64,000 nt of DNA from Welwitschia mirabilis. Its lineage: Eukaryota > Gnetophyta > Gnetopsida > Welwitschiales. This document shows positions 22,195 to 34,996 of this stretch, one piece after another. Below the pieces are notes generated by a model. It did no database searches. It was not told the origin of the DNA and saw nothing but the letters and a program-made list of their open reading frames with translations. A program made the position numbers and the translations under genes. Within the stretch, counting starts at the first letter, position 1. Each line of letters begins with the position of its first letter. The stretch lies in contig JBOZIK010000001.1 of assembly GCA_051453625.1 (NCBI GenBank), positions 254,836,055 through 254,900,054 on the forward strand. The letters are read 5' to 3'.

Positions 22195-24204
22195 TGTTTG
22201 CATGTCAAAATTAACATTTTGATCAAGTAAAATAGATCTATTTAACATAGAGAGAAACATTAAATTAATTATTTTATCACATATTGATGTTTTCTACTCT
22301 TTTCATTACATTTTCATGTAATTGTCAACTTTCCTTAATATTAACAGGCTACTTCTTGGATTTTGGAGAACATGACCAAGCTTGAAGACTAACAAATAAT
22401 GTTGTTGCCACTAGCCAGGACTACTGGAGCCACCAACCTTGTAAGAAAAAATTACATCAAAATCACAGTCTTTCAATGTTTTGAATAATCAATCACATTG
22501 GACTTATGGGATTAGTTGAATAATAAATTAGATTCAACCTTAATTCTGGTAATACTTGGTCGAAGTACAAGTTNNNNNNNNNNNNNNNNNNNNNNNNNNN
22601 NNNNNNNNNNNNNNNNNNNNNNNNNNNNNNNNNNNNNNNNNNNNNNNNNNNNNNNNNNNNNNNNNNNNNNNNNNNNNNNNNNNNNNNNNNNNNNNNNNNN
22701 NNNNNNNNNNNNNNNNNNNNNNNNNNNNNNNNNNNNNNNNNNNNNNNNNNNNNNNNNNNNNNNNNNNNNNNNNNNNNNNNNNNNNNNNNNNNNNNNNNNN
22801 NNNNNNNNNNNNNNNNNNNNNNNNNNNNNNNNNNNNNNNNNNNNNNNNNNNNNNNNNNNNNNNNNNNNNNNNNNNNNNNNNNNNNNNNNNNNNNNNNNNN
22901 NNNNNNNNNNNNNNNNNNNNNNNNNNNNNNNNNNNNNNNNNNNNNNNNNNNNNNNNNNNNNNNNNNNNNNNNNNNNNNNNNNNNNNNNNNNNNNNNNNNN
23001 NNNNNNNNNNNNNNNNNNNNNNNNNNNNNNNNNNNNNNNNNNNNNNNNNNNNNNNNNNNNNNNNNNNNNNNNNNNNNNNNNNNNNNNNNNNNNNNNNNNN
23101 NNNNNNNNNNNNNNNNNNNNNNNNNNNNNNNNNNNNNNNNNNNNNNNNNNNNNNNNNNNNNNNNNNNNNNNNNNNNNNNNNNNNNNNNNNNNNNNNNNNN
23201 NNNNNNNNNNNNNNNNNNNNNNNNNNNNNNNNNNNNNNNNNNNNNNNNNNNNNNNNNNNNNNNNNNNNNNNNNNNNNNNNNNNNNNNNNNNNNNNNNNNN
23301 NNNNNNNNNNNNNNNNNNNNNNNNNNNNNNNNNNNNNNNNNNNNNNATAAGTCATCACCATATTTATAGTTGAACATGAAGCACTTTTTTCAGTGATTAA
23401 ATGCCAAACACATTTGTAACTCCCTCCTTTTGTAACTGCTCCTACATAACCTCTCTTATATAACTGCCACCTAATGCATAAAGACAACACCTAATGTAGT
23501 CATGAAAATGTCCCTTCAAACCTTTCCTCATTTATAAAAGGACCTTTTCACACTATTGTAAATATCTTTGATTGGCTTAACATGGGAAAGACTTGGATGT
23601 TAGGATATCATGACACTCTAATAACCTTTCTTGAGGGCAGAATGATTTGAAGCTAGTTGAGAAGTTCCTCTTCTTCTCCGCCTTAATTGATGTAATGTAT
23701 AATTCATTTCAATTTCTAATATAAGAATTGGTTTAAGCCTTTTTATTGTTAATGCATGTTTGAGATTAGCAATATTTAGGTAGGATCAATTTCAAACTGA
23801 GTTTAAACTCTTTGTTATTGCATATTAATTTGACATTAGCAATATTTAGTTAGAACTAATTCTAAGTATGTTTTATACTTTTATTACTATTGCACATTAA
23901 CTTGTAATTAGTAAGTTTTAGATGATATTTACTTATTTATTAAGTTTTAGAATACAAGAATCATTAGAGCAAACGTGGAGAGTTGGATGAAGTGATTAGA
24001 GCCTTAGAGCATTTTTGTTCCCTTGCATTACAAATTGAAAATCACATTTATTTCTCAAACCTTTTTAGTTTCTTGTATTTGAATTTTCCATTATAAGTTG
24101 TAATAATCTTATATCTTTTGATTAAATTTACCCAATATATCCCCATGGAATAACGATAAGTAAGTGCAAACTTAGTTTTAAATTCGGATCACTATAAAGC
24201 TATG
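22195..24204 (+). repeat. 5' LTR of nested Athila/Tat-like element (contains 773 N)
   Basis: Starts tgtttgcatgtcaaaattaa and ends near actataaagcta, parallel to the 3' LTR at 27864-29191. Without the N run it has about 1.24 kb. Confidence 0.8.
22574..23346. other. Assembly gap, 773 N
   Basis: The 3' LTR has only 91 bases (28247-28337) between the points matching the two gap edges. Confidence 0.95.
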
Positions 24205-24210
24205 ATTAGA

Positions 24211-24230
24211 TTTAGCGTCATTGCCAGGGA
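24211..24230 (+). other. Primer-binding site, nested Athila/Tat-like element
   Basis: tttagcgtcattgccaggga differs from the Athila/Tat consensus TTTGGCGCCGTTGCCGGGGA at four positions, all G-to-A or C-to-T. It lies just after the LTR end. Confidence 0.75.
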
Positions 24231-25128
24231 GATATTAAAATGATAATTTATTCAAGAGTGGATGATTTTCTTCTTGCAATTGTTTTATTAGTTTTTATTT
24301 TTTAGTGGTGGGTACTAGCCCTTCTTCCAATGATAGCCAAACTGGTCCTTTTTATTTTTCTTTTGACTTTATTTTCTTTTTCTTTTAATGGTAGGTACTG
24401 TTCGATAAAACTTGAACTAGTTCAAATTGTTATGTTTGATTATCTTTTCTAACATGTAAAATTTATATTTATATTTTATAGTTCATGTTGTAGATCTAAT
24501 AACTTTCCTGTAGGTGCAATTAAACCTAAGATCATGATTAAAAAAAAAAAAACCTTAATGATTTGTTTTTGTGTATTTTATGTTTTTAAATTCCTATAAC
24601 TTTTTAGTTCTGTTTCAATTTTATCTTTGTTAAAATTTTTTAAAAAAATAAAAAAATGTTTTAAGGATTATTTCCTAGGTTGAAAACGTTTTAAGTATTA
24701 GATGTTTTAGTGTTTTTGTTATGTTTCTTTTAGATCCTATAACTTGAACCCTGTTGCGTAGACTATGTAAACCCTCTATCTTTTTCCTAAGATCCTTTGC
24801 CTAACTAGACTGGTATCGTCACCTTCCCTGACCAGTGTCACTGTCTTTCCTACTTCAAATGCTGTGAAACTTGAATAGCATCATTTTGTGACCTCTCTAA
24901 ACCTAGTTAACTTGCAGACCCCTTTTCAATTTGAGAAAAATATAGAAAACGTGAACATTTAGCCTAAACTGTGAACCGTTTTCTTGAACTTAAACCATCA
25001 GTTAGGCTCCAAATCCCTTTGAAATATCTTTCAGTTAGCAACTTATCTACTCCTATAGTTTTCAGGATTATGATCAACCCAAATGCATTGTAGGAGACTA
25101 CATTCATCCTAGATAGACTGAGTACGTT

Positions 25129-26157
25129 CAATTCCATTTGTATTTGGATTATACTCCTTACAACTTTGATATTGAAAATCCCTATTATGAACCAAGAGAG
25201 TTTGATCACATTTCTTCCTTCATCCCTCATGATCCTTACCCTTCAACTTCATACTCGCCATCATTTGATTTATATTACCTGTTCCCTTTTTAGTACCCTT
25301 CATTATATAATCAATATCCTTCATCTTTTAAAACTTAACAAACCTCTTCAAATTCCTTAAAAGACACCCTTATACAATTCATGGAAGTACAAATGTGGAC
25401 AAAACAAATACTTCAGTAAGATATCCAATAGTTAACCCAAGTCACTGCTCAAATCTTTAATATAGTTAACTAAGAAAAAGAAGAAAATATTCCCATATTT
25501 CATGAACCTACAAGCCTAGAAACCTTCGAAGGGATTAGTTAGACTAGAATCAATGAAACCCAAAACATATCCCTTAGGAATAAGGAAGAAAACCTTAAAG
25601 AAGCCCACAATGAAACTAACGATGATATCCGAGATAACCTTAACTATAGAAATGCCTTAAAGAGTGAATAGTTACAAGCATCTAAGCTTTACTTTGGAGT
25701 AGGATTAAATATTTTAGACGATGATGATCAATTAGTCAAAAATGAATAAAATTTTGAGAGAAAGGGCAAACATGAATGTTACAGAATAGACAATGAATCC
25801 ATAGGTCACATTGATGAAAGAAATGACATTGACCTCTTTGAACATTAACCTATGTCACTTCCACAACCTTTTGAGAAATAATCCCTTGAAAAATTTAACA
25901 AAATGGTGAACTTTAATCAAGATTCTAATCATAATTTGAATTTTGAGTAACTCTTTTCTTAAGAACATCCTAAACCAATCATGTCATTTTCATCTTTTCA
26001 GCAAGACTCAAACATTTATGAGGAAGACAAACCCATACCTTTGGAATCATATTCTAATACCTTTTTTAATGATCATTCATCTCCAATGGTTTTCACTTCA
26101 TCTTTGTCTTCATCCCAAAATGATGTCTTGCGCGAATTATTGAGGAAAAAACAATAG
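25129..26157 (+). pseudogene. Gag-type frame, over 330 codons, 12 in-frame stops, no frameshift
   Basis: One frame runs unbroken by indels from about 25129 to TAG 26155-26157. It reads NPYYEPREFDHISSFIPHDP, SYSPSFDLYYLFPF, SSNSLKDTLIQFMEVQMWTK, QVTAQIFNIVN and so on. This is the hydrophilic Tyr/Pro/Ser-rich segment plus coiled-coil-like segment found between the gag zinc-knuckle region and protease of Athila/Tat polyproteins. Twelve internal stops occur, four TAG and eight TAA, with no TGA. Most sit where Gln fits the context (for example after NIVN and after QILQ). No gag capsid core or protease motif was seen in this copy. Confidence 0.6.
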
Positions 26158-26159
26158 AT

Positions 26160-27863
26160 TAAGGGATGAAAATTTGTTGATTTTAAATGCATTAATTTTA
26201 CTATTGACATTAATATTCTTCATAATGTTTTGAATTCATGAATATATGTTTATAGTAATTCTATCTCATCTTTGAATGCCTTGAGTTATTTTGATCCATC
26301 ATTTAATCTTGAAATTTATTATTCTAATCCTTCATGCATGTAGTACCTTGGGAAAGGCCTTGAAAAATTTTTCAGTTCATTGCATGCATTTAGATTAGAT
26401 TTTTATTTTAGTTTAGATTTTCATTTTTGCATAAATTTTGGCTTAAAAAGTTAAAAATGTTAAAAGAAATTTTGTGCTTGATGCCCTTTCATGCCTCAAA
26501 TCACCTAAGCACTTCCACCTATATAATCATAGACTTAAACATTTTTAGGTAGGAAATCTCAAATACCATCCATTGAATAAAATAAGTCATTATCAACTCA
26601 AACCCCATTTTCCATTCCTTTCATTTTCATTCCATCTAATAAACTTTATTGACCACCCTCTCCTTCCATTCGTCTACAATCTTATAAGATTAGATGATCT
26701 TAGTTGATGAACCTAAGTGAATAAACTTTAATAAGTAATCACTTTATTATTATAAATTAGGTAGAATTTAAGTTTACTAGGAGTTTTTCGAGAAAATGTT
26801 TTACTTATTTTTTAGTTAACTTATTAAGGTTTAGTTTCACATGAGGTCTTATAATGGGAAAACATGCTTGAATTAAGGTGAAATGTACTTTTATATTAAA
26901 TAAGTTATTTTCAAGTATTTTATGGGAAAAAGATATATCTTGATTAGAGTAATGAGATAATGACCCCATATGAGAAGGATGGTTAAAAAGGGGAAAAAAT
27001 ATCTCCTATTCAAATGCACATTATTATATAATTAATTAAAACTAGGTTTAGTTAACTACATTAGGGTTATGGATGTTTACAGGCCATACAACTCTAATGA
27101 TTTAATTTATCACATGTTCAATTACATCAGGGCTATAAATGTTCACTAGCAATGTAGTATTGACTCCTTTATAAATCAACATTTTAACTCTATTAGAAGA
27201 AGATTTTATAATATTGGATATCCAATTAGATCAAAATGCTTAAAACAAGGAACAAGGCATGATTGTAGAAAAGGTAAATTTGGAATGAAAAAGGTGGAAA
27301 TTAGGAGATGCTTCGTGTGAGTACTTTTCCTTAACTTGTATACTTGATAATTTCTTTAAATAATTTTTGATGACTTATAAGTTTAGTTAAAGGTTATCTT
27401 ATTTGTATGATATTGTAATCCTTTTAAATTTAAAATAGAATTTGAGTAATTTTCAATAAATGTGATCATTAATCTAGGTAATCTATCGTTTAAATTTATA
27501 GATAATGGACTTTCATTAGGTTCCATGTTTGATGTCTCCTAAAAGTTGCATTTTAGTTTCAATCTTAAATTACATTATTTCCCATAAATACATTCATCAC
27601 AATCATTCACTAGCCATGTAATTAACTTGTTCTCTAAAGACTTGTATAAAAATTCTCCATCTTTGTAACTTTGAGAACAAACTTTAATTTTGATTAGAAG
27701 GTATGGCATTTACTTTATAGTTTTTTTTAAATGCCTTAATTATTAAAAATTGATATAATCTTTTTTTCTTTACTTGCCATTTTTTCACTTAGTTAATTTT
27801 TCCATGCCATCATTTCTTCACCAACTTTTTGCTAAGGAACTAACAAAAGACTGGTTAAGACTG
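26160..27863 (+). other. 3' non-coding region of the nested element
   Basis: From about 26930 it resembles the 3' regions at 35430-36634, 38140-39206, 54047-55650 (minus) and 58999-60640 (minus), including the stretch with gggctataaatgttcactag near 27130. It leads into the polypurine-like end ctagt..gactggtta before the LTR. No coding motif was seen. Confidence 0.6.
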
Positions 27864-29191
27864 TGTTTGCATACCAAAATTAACATTCTAAGCAAGTAAA
27901 ATGGATCAATTTAGCATAGGGATAAACATCAAATTAATTATTTTATTACATCTTGATGATTTCTATACTTTTTATTACTTTTGCTTGTAATTATTGACTT
28001 CCCTTAACATTAGCAAGTTACTTGCTGGATTTTGGAGAACATGATCAAACTTGAAGAACTTCTAGCAAATAACACTAGAGCCATTAGCTAGGACTGCTAG
28101 GCTCACCAGCCTCCTAAGGTAAAGTGACATCAAACTCACATTCTTATAATGTTTTTGATAATTAATCACATTGGACATATGGACTTAATCAAATAATAAA
28201 TCATATTTAACCTTAATTATGATGACACTTTGCAAAAGCACAAATTGACACATTGCAATAACATGTGGCATAAAGAGAATGATCAAGACAAAGATACATT
28301 ACATGGCATCCCTTGGCAACATCATTAGTAGTCAAGAATATGTCATCACTATGTTTGCACTTGAAGATGAATCATTTTTTCTTATGGCTACATGTCAAAC
28401 ACATTGGTAACTCCCTCCTTTTGTAACCATCCTTATGTAATCACTACCTAGTGCATAAAAATAATACCTAATGTAATCATGATGATGCCCATTTAAGCCT
28501 TCTATCATCTATAAAAAGGCCTTTGCACTCTATTGTAAACATCTTTAGTTGGCTTAATGTGAGAAAGACTTGAAGGCTAGGATGTTATTTCACTTTAATA
28601 ACCTTTCTTAGGGGTAGAATGATCCAAGACTAGTTGAGGAGTTCTTCTTTTTCTTCTCACTCATTGANNNACTATATAGTTCATTTCATTTTTTAATATA
28701 AGAATTGATTCAAGCCATTTCATTTTTAATGCACAAAGTCATTTGGTATTAGCAATATTTAATTAGGATCAATTCTAGAATTAGTTTAAACTCTTTAATT
28801 ATTATTGAATATTAATTTGGAATTAGTAATACTTAGACAAAACTAATTTTAAGTGTATTTCATGCTTTCATTGTTATTGCACATTAACATAACATTAGTA
28901 ATTTTAAGATGGTACTTACTTGTTTATTAAGTTTTAGGATACAAGAATTATTAGATCAAAGGTAAAGAGTTAGATGAAGTAATTAGATCCTTAGAACATT
29001 TTCATTTTCTTATGTCACTAATCGAAGATCACATTTCTTTTTTAAACTTCCTTACTTTTTCTAATTTGAATTTTTCATTATAAGTTGTAATAATATTGTA
29101 TTCTTTGATTAAATTTACCTTATATATCCTTGTGAAAGAATGATAACTAAGTAAAAGCTTAGTTATAAATTCGGATCACTACAAAGCTACC
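27864..29191 (+). repeat. 3' LTR of nested Athila/Tat-like element
   Basis: Starts tgtttgcataccaaaattaa; ends near cactacaaagctacc. It is a direct repeat of 22195-24204. A 3-N ambiguity lies at 28668-28670. Confidence 0.8.
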
Positions 29192-29514
29192 ATCAAGTAT
29201 TGTCCTAAAACTTATCTATGCATGTTTATAACAAGTTTATATCTCTTAAAATATTCAAACGATATATTTTGTGTTACAAAAAACTAGTGAGAAATGGAGG
29301 ACACAAACATATAACATCACTATTTTTTGTAGACCAAAAAAAACCTAGGAATTAATTATAAATAAACATATAATAATAATATAACTTATTTTTCTCAAAA
29401 TATAAAAATGCTAATAAAATAATAAGTAAAATTTAATCCTAGGTTCTACTATGTCTATTAGGTAATAATATTAAAGAATTGCTTAATTAGAGTAAAAAAA
29501 GATAAGGTGTTACA
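29192..29514 (+). repeat. Tekay-type 5' LTR, terminal part after the nested insertion
   Basis: Resumes the LTR interrupted at 22194 and ends ggtgttaca, matching gggtatcaca at 43014 and 52123. Confidence 0.85.
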
Positions 29515-29517
29515 AAT

Positions 29518-29533
29518 TGGTATAAGAGATTTA
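29518..29533 (+). other. Primer-binding site (initiator tRNA-Met type)
   Basis: tggtataagagattta, three bases after the LTR end, resembles TGGTATCAGAGC, the site used by Tekay-type elements. Confidence 0.7.
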
Positions 29534-30480
29534 GATTAAATTAAATAATACTTATGTTAAGCAGTCATAACTTTATAAGAATATAAATCCAAGTACATCT
29601 TTAACAACCTTTTTTCTTAATAATCATAGACTTAGTTATAACCATAATAACCTTAATTTCTACTAGCTATGAATTAAATCAATTAAATCCTTGATAATAC
29701 TAGATTCCAAGATAAGTCTTAACTCCTAGTAAAATATGAATTTAATCATATCTCCTAATATTCATGAATTTGATTATACCTATAATTTTTTTACTTCTAG
29801 ATATATCAAATCAAATTCAGGTTTATTCTAATAATTATAAAGATTACACTAATGATGGTCTTAGCACCTTAATAATCTTAAATGTTATTTAAATTTGGGA
29901 TAGTTCCAAAGTATTTATAAGATTAATTATAACCCAAACCCTTGAATAATCATTATGTTAATCGTATTTATGATAATTCTAAATCCCTAAACAAACTATG
30001 AAGGAGGATGAAGTCAAGTCATTAAAGATTTTATTACCTTACAGCTATAGATAATAATCACTTAGAAGAATTGCAATTATCTGAAGACTTTAGGATAATG
30101 ACCTTATATGATTATTTAAAGAGCTTAACATTTTACAACAAGTACATAAAATAATGCTTTATAATTATATATCCTTAGAAATAATTAAATCTCTAACCAA
30201 GTTATTCATCCTAAATTGTATGATCACATAATTTTAAAATAAAAACCTATATTCATAACCTCTAAATCTTATCTACTAAAAATAAAGAAAGGGGTAAATT
30301 TAAAGTTATAAATGAGGATCAATCACCTTATAATGATAATCATATCCTTCCTAAAATAATAAAACTATTTATAAATTTTAATAATATTTATCCTACTTCA
30401 ACGTGTAATCTCATAAAAAATTTCCACTTCATTTAGATGCCACATTAGTTAAACCTTGAGGCAAGGTTAGTTACACCAAG
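29534..30480 (+). other. Leader of the outer Tekay element
   Basis: AT-rich, non-coding. It is collinear with 43034-44080 of the inner Tekay element. Confidence 0.6.
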
Positions 30481-30499
30481 TAATCAACATCAAGAGAAT

Positions 30500-32100
30500 T
30501 CACAAGATATTTAGCAATCTAATGATGGAAATCAATCCCCATTCAACTTTAATCTAGAATCATTAATAAATACATTCATATAGTTTCGATCACAAATAAT
30601 AAATCAAGGTCAAAATCCATAAGTAAATAATGGTATGAATCAACCTAACGAAGTGGGCATAAGAAAACTAATTCAAACTTTTATTAAAATAAATCCATCG
30701 AAGTTTTTAGAAGGTTTAAATCCTTCCAAAGTAGAATTATAACTAAGTGATGTCAAGAAGTTTATAGATACCTTAGGATGTGAGGAATATGAAAAGGCTT
30801 CTTTAACTATTTATATGTTATAAGAAGAAGCTAACCTATGATGGAAAACAAAGATGACCAAATTAAAGATCTAGAAATTTCATGGGAGGAATTTGAGCAC
30901 ATCTTTAAGGAGAGGTATATCATCAAGTTCTATATTCACCAAAAGGTTATAAAATTCTACAATTTAAGACAAACCTTTAATGTAACCATATCATCTCGTG
31001 ATTGCAAATTTATAGAGTTATTGAGATATGTGTTACATATGCATCTAGATGAAGAAGCTAAAGCAAATATCTTTATTGATAGTCTTCTTTCTTTTGTTGT
31101 TATCAAAATATCTATCCATGCCTTAACCTAAGAATCTAGTAGATTCTATAGAAAAAGCAAAGATAGTAGAGTAAAATTAACCAATACAACAAAAAAAACA
31201 CAAAAAGNNNNNNNNNNCATATCCTTGATGGAAATCGATTAAAAATGTCTTATTAAAACACGACTTGACACTTTAGCAAAAATAATGTCAATAGCAGTTA
31301 TAACAGAAATAGGAATTATAATCAACCTAAGTAGGCTCTCTTCAAAAGAAACTAGAATGTTTTTAGTTAAATCTATGCAAATAATCAAACTCAGAGATCC
31401 AATTTCCAATAAATTCCTTATCAGTATCCGTACCAAAACTAGTATAATAATGGAGATAAATACTTCCAATGTAAGGGAAATTATAAAATGAACTAANNNN
31501 NNNNNNNNNNNNNNNNNNNNNNNNNNNNNNNNNNNNNNNNNNNNNNNNNNNNNNNNNNNNNNNNNNNNNNNNNNNNNNNNNNNNNNNNNNNNNNNNNNNN
31601 NNNNNNNNNNNNNNNNNNNNNNNNNNNNNNNNNNNNNNNNNNNNNNNNNNNNNNNNNNNNNNNNNNNNNNNNNNNNNNNNNNNNNNNNNNNNNNNNNNNN
31701 NNNNNNNNNNNNNNNNNNNNNNNNNNNNNNNNNNNNNNNNNNNNNNNNNNNNNNNNNNNNNNNNNNNNNNNNNNNNNNNAGAGATAACAAGAAAATGAGA
31801 AGCAACTTCGTCCATAGAAATATATCCTTAAGGGAAATCCATCACAAATGTTTTATAAAAACAAGGATTGGAACTTTAGCAAAGATAATGTCAGTAACAG
31901 TTATAACATAAATAAGTCTTTTAATCAACCTAAGCAAGCCCCATTCAAAAGAAACTAGAATGTTTCTAGTTAAATCTATATAAGCAATCAACCTTAGAGA
32001 TCTAATTTTCATCAAATTCCTAAGTAGTATCAATAGCAAAACCAATATAATGGAGATAGATGCTTCAAATGTAAGGTAAATTATAAAGCAAAGGCATGTC
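30500..32100 (+). pseudogene. Tekay gag remnant with internal gaps
   Basis: It opens with INPSKFLEGLNPSKVEL near 30690. The retrotransposon gag core is seen at 30838-31131: DLEISWEEFEHIFKERYI, KVIKFYNLRQTFNVTI and LRYVLHMHLDEEAKANIFID, all as expected for PF03732. Near 32063-32097 a zinc knuckle reads CFKCKVNYKAKACP, with the His of CCHC changed to Tyr. Two N runs (31208-31217, 31497-31779) interrupt it, and the segment 31218-31496 is repeated in diverged form at about 31815-32090. Stops are frequent outside the core. Confidence 0.8.
31497..31779. other. Assembly gap, 283 N
   Basis: The sequences on its two sides are diverged copies of the same gag segment. Smaller gaps of 10 N lie at 31208-31217 and 32301-32310. 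Confidence 0.95.
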
Positions 32101-32329
32101 CATTACATAACAAAGATACTTCCAAATAACAAGTATAAAATCCTTAAATATTAAAAAGCATTTCTCAAATAATAGGATGACTTCAAGCAATAGTAGATAA
32201 TCAAGGGGTGTATATTTAAAGCTATGTCATATAAAATAAGGATTTACTTAATAATAAATAAGTAATTATTTTATTTAATTATGAAGCAACTCATTACTTC
32301 NNNNNNNNNNATAAGAGAAAAATTATATT

Positions 32330-34690
32330 GTGCTCTAATTGAAGGATGCATAGAGCTAGAAAATGGATTTATGTCCAAGGTTAATCAATAGGTCTAAAAT
32401 TTTACTTTATCCATAAGTGATGAATATTTTTAGATACAACCAATTGTTATTAACTTAGGGAAATATGATATTATTTTGGGTATGAACTCATTAATCCCAA
32501 ACAAAGCAGTTATAAATTGTGAAAGGCATCAAATAGAAATAATGAATCATGGTCAAAGAATAATCTTTAAAGGTTATTACAAATCAAAAATATAGAATAT
32601 AATTAATACAAAGCATATGAAAAAAGAAATTAAGAGGGGATCACTAGTTGATATGTTATATAAACCAATTAGCTTAAATGAAGGAAAAACTTTAGTAAAT
32701 TATATACGAATGGTCTAAGAATATCTTGATGTATTTACAATAGAATTACTAAGAATTCCACCCCTTTGGAAAGTTGCGTTTTCTATTGCATTGATCTCTA
32801 AAGCCCAATTAATTTCTAAGCCATTATGTATAATTTCTCCCATGGAGAAGACTTATTTATCTAAAGCATTAAAAAAAGGGATACCTCTTATTCAAAAAGA
32901 ACCAAAAAATAAAGGATTATGTAATGTAGCCATTTGGACATGTGTTTTATGATTTAGAGACAACTAATTAAAAATTCATCTTGAGAAATCTTATAAAAAG
33001 GCTTCATTTATTCTAATGTATTAACATGAAAAGCCCTTTTATTATTTGTAATGAATAAAGATGAAACAATAGAATTATGCATTGATTATACATAGCTAAA
33101 TAAGGCTACCATTAAGAACTAGTATTAACTATCAAGAATAGATGACCTGTTTGATCAATTCAATAAAGATAAGGTACTCTCAAGAGTTGATATAAAATCT
33201 GGATATCATCAAGTTCAAATTAAGGAAGAAGATATTTATAAAACGACATTTAGAATCCAATATGAGCATTATGAGTTGATTGTTATGACTTCTGGTTTAA
33301 CTAATGCCCATAAATTATCTATAATCCTTATGAATTACATCTTTCAATCATATCCTAATTCCTTTATGATAGTATTTATTGATGATATCCTCGTTTATTC
33401 CAAGAATTATGAAAATCATGAGAAACACTTGAAAATAGTATTACAAACTTTACGGAATCACCAATTATATGCTAAAATGAAAAAAAATATCTTATTTAAA
33501 GGAATCCGTTTAATTTCTAGATCATTTTTTATCCAAGAAAGATATATTAGTAGATCAAGATAAAATTATAGTAATCATGAAATTGCCAATACCTACAAAT
33601 ATTACTAAGGTTAGAAACTTTCTTAGTCTTGCTGGGTACAATTTTCGATTCATCTTTAACTTCTCTAAGATAGCTTCGTTATTAACGAGTCTTTTAAAAA
33701 AAATTAAAGACTTTAATGAACAAAAAAGTGTCAACAGTTATTTGATTATATTAAAGAATGATTAACTAGTGCTCCAGTCTTAGTAATGTCAAATGATTTA
33801 TAGAACTTTTTAGTTTGTACTAATGCATCTAGAAAAGATTTTGGAGTAGTGTTTGAATAAGATAAAAGTGTAATATCTTATGGATCAAGATAACTTAGAA
33901 GTAATAAGAGAAATTATCCTATTCATGATCTTAAATTAGCTACAGTAATATTTGCTTTAAAATTATGGAAGCATTATCTCTATGATGCTAAATTTCAAGT
34001 TTAAACTGATCATAAGAGTTTAAATACATTTTCACCCAACTAAACTTAAACCTTAGGCAAATAAGATGGTTGGAATTTTTGTGTGACTTTGATCTTAAAA
34101 TTTTATACCATGAGGGTAAAGGAAATAAAGTTGCAGATGCTCTTAGTAGACATGGCTATCTTAAAACAATTATAGAAATTCAAAGTAAGATACCTCTTAT
34201 TATTGCAGAGGGTCAAAACAAAAATGAAAACTGTCAAAATTAAAGGATTAGTTAGAGAAATCAATAAATTCAGGAGACTTTAATATTGATTCAAAGGGTA
34301 TTATTAAATTTAAGGGAAGATTCTTGATTCCTAATGTAGATGAAATCAGATAAAAGCTAATGTCTGAATTTCATAATCCTCTAATATCAGGTCATCCTAG
34401 AGAATAAAAATGTATCAAAACATGAAGCAAAAATTTTGATGGACATGGATGAAAAAGGATATAACAGAATTTGTATCAAAGTGTCTAAATTATCAGTAAG
34501 TTAAGGCAGAACATAGGAATCTAGTAGGACTACTCTATGCTCATAATGTTCTAGAATATAAGTGAAATGTAATTTGCATAGACTTTATATTAGGGATTCC
34601 AAGAACCCTAAGAGGTAATGCCTCAAGTATGGTTATAATTAATAGAATAACTAAATTAATACATTTCTTTCAAGTTATTTAATCTTAGTT
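32330..34690 (+). pseudogene. Tekay pol remnant: protease tail, RT, RNase H, integrase start
   Basis: The protease tail reads YDIILGMNSL (32466). Reverse transcriptase begins EYLDVFTIELL (32720) and shows YEHYELIVMTSGLTNAHK (33261), then the active site IVFIDDILVYSK at about 33370-33405 with both Asp present. RNase H gives SRQLRSNKRNYPIHDLKLA-like text in two frames, YLYDAKFQV and QTDHKSL (stop for Gln), then [18 protein letters not shown] (34110). The integrase zinc region keeps both His and the first Cys (FVSKCLNYQ), while the second Cys position reads Tyr, then VKAEHRNLVGLLY. About 120 extra bases interrupt RT near 32840-32960. The frame is lost near 34690, and the integrase core, chromodomain and 3' LTR do not follow. 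Confidence 0.85.
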
Positions 34691-34996
34691 TTAAATAATT
34701 TAATCTTAATTATTTAATCTTAGTTTTAAACAATTTATTATTTCAAGTTATAATAATGATTATAAGAATTTTAATACTAAATAAACTTATTTATGATTAG
34801 GCAAGTCATTTTCAATGGTTAAATAGTTAAATCGAGAAAAAAAATCCATATGAAGATATAAAATCATGTCTACAAAAAAAGGGCATATGACATATTTATT
34901 TTATTTTAATCATTTATTCATGTGGCTTATTCAAGTTTTAAAAGAAACTAAAATTACTTAGTAAAAGTGAAAGAATAATAAGTAAGAGTACTATGT
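34691..34996. repeat. Junction with short tandem repeat
   Basis: Three copies of atttaatctta(g/a)(t)tt..aa occur at 34678-34735, then unassigned AT-rich DNA up to a 100-N gap (34997-35096). The break between the Tekay pol and the next element lies here. Confidence 0.5.

Larger units (their letters stand above)
22195..29191 (+). mobile_element. Athila/Tat-like LTR retrotransposon derivative, nested
   Basis: Two direct LTRs (22195-24204 with a gap, and 27864-29191) enclose about 3.66 kb. The primer site after the first LTR resembles the Athila/Tat site. The internal region has one long gag-type frame (about 25129-26157) and no protease, reverse transcriptase or integrase motif that I can find. 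It splits the Tekay LTR: the sequence before 22195 (cctattatatcggtta) and after 29191 (gtattgtcctaaaactt) is continuous in the LTRs at 39409 and 48491. Flanks are atcat on the left and atcaa on the right, a near match. Confidence 0.75.

Noticed and set aside
22493-23490. Open frames of up to 316 codons
   Set aside because: Almost entirely the 773-N gap within an LTR.
25129-26157. Reassigned stop codons (TAA/TAG read as Gln)
   Set aside because: The host is a seed plant with the standard nuclear code; neighbouring elements also have TGA at Arg and Trp positions, so deamination explains the pattern.
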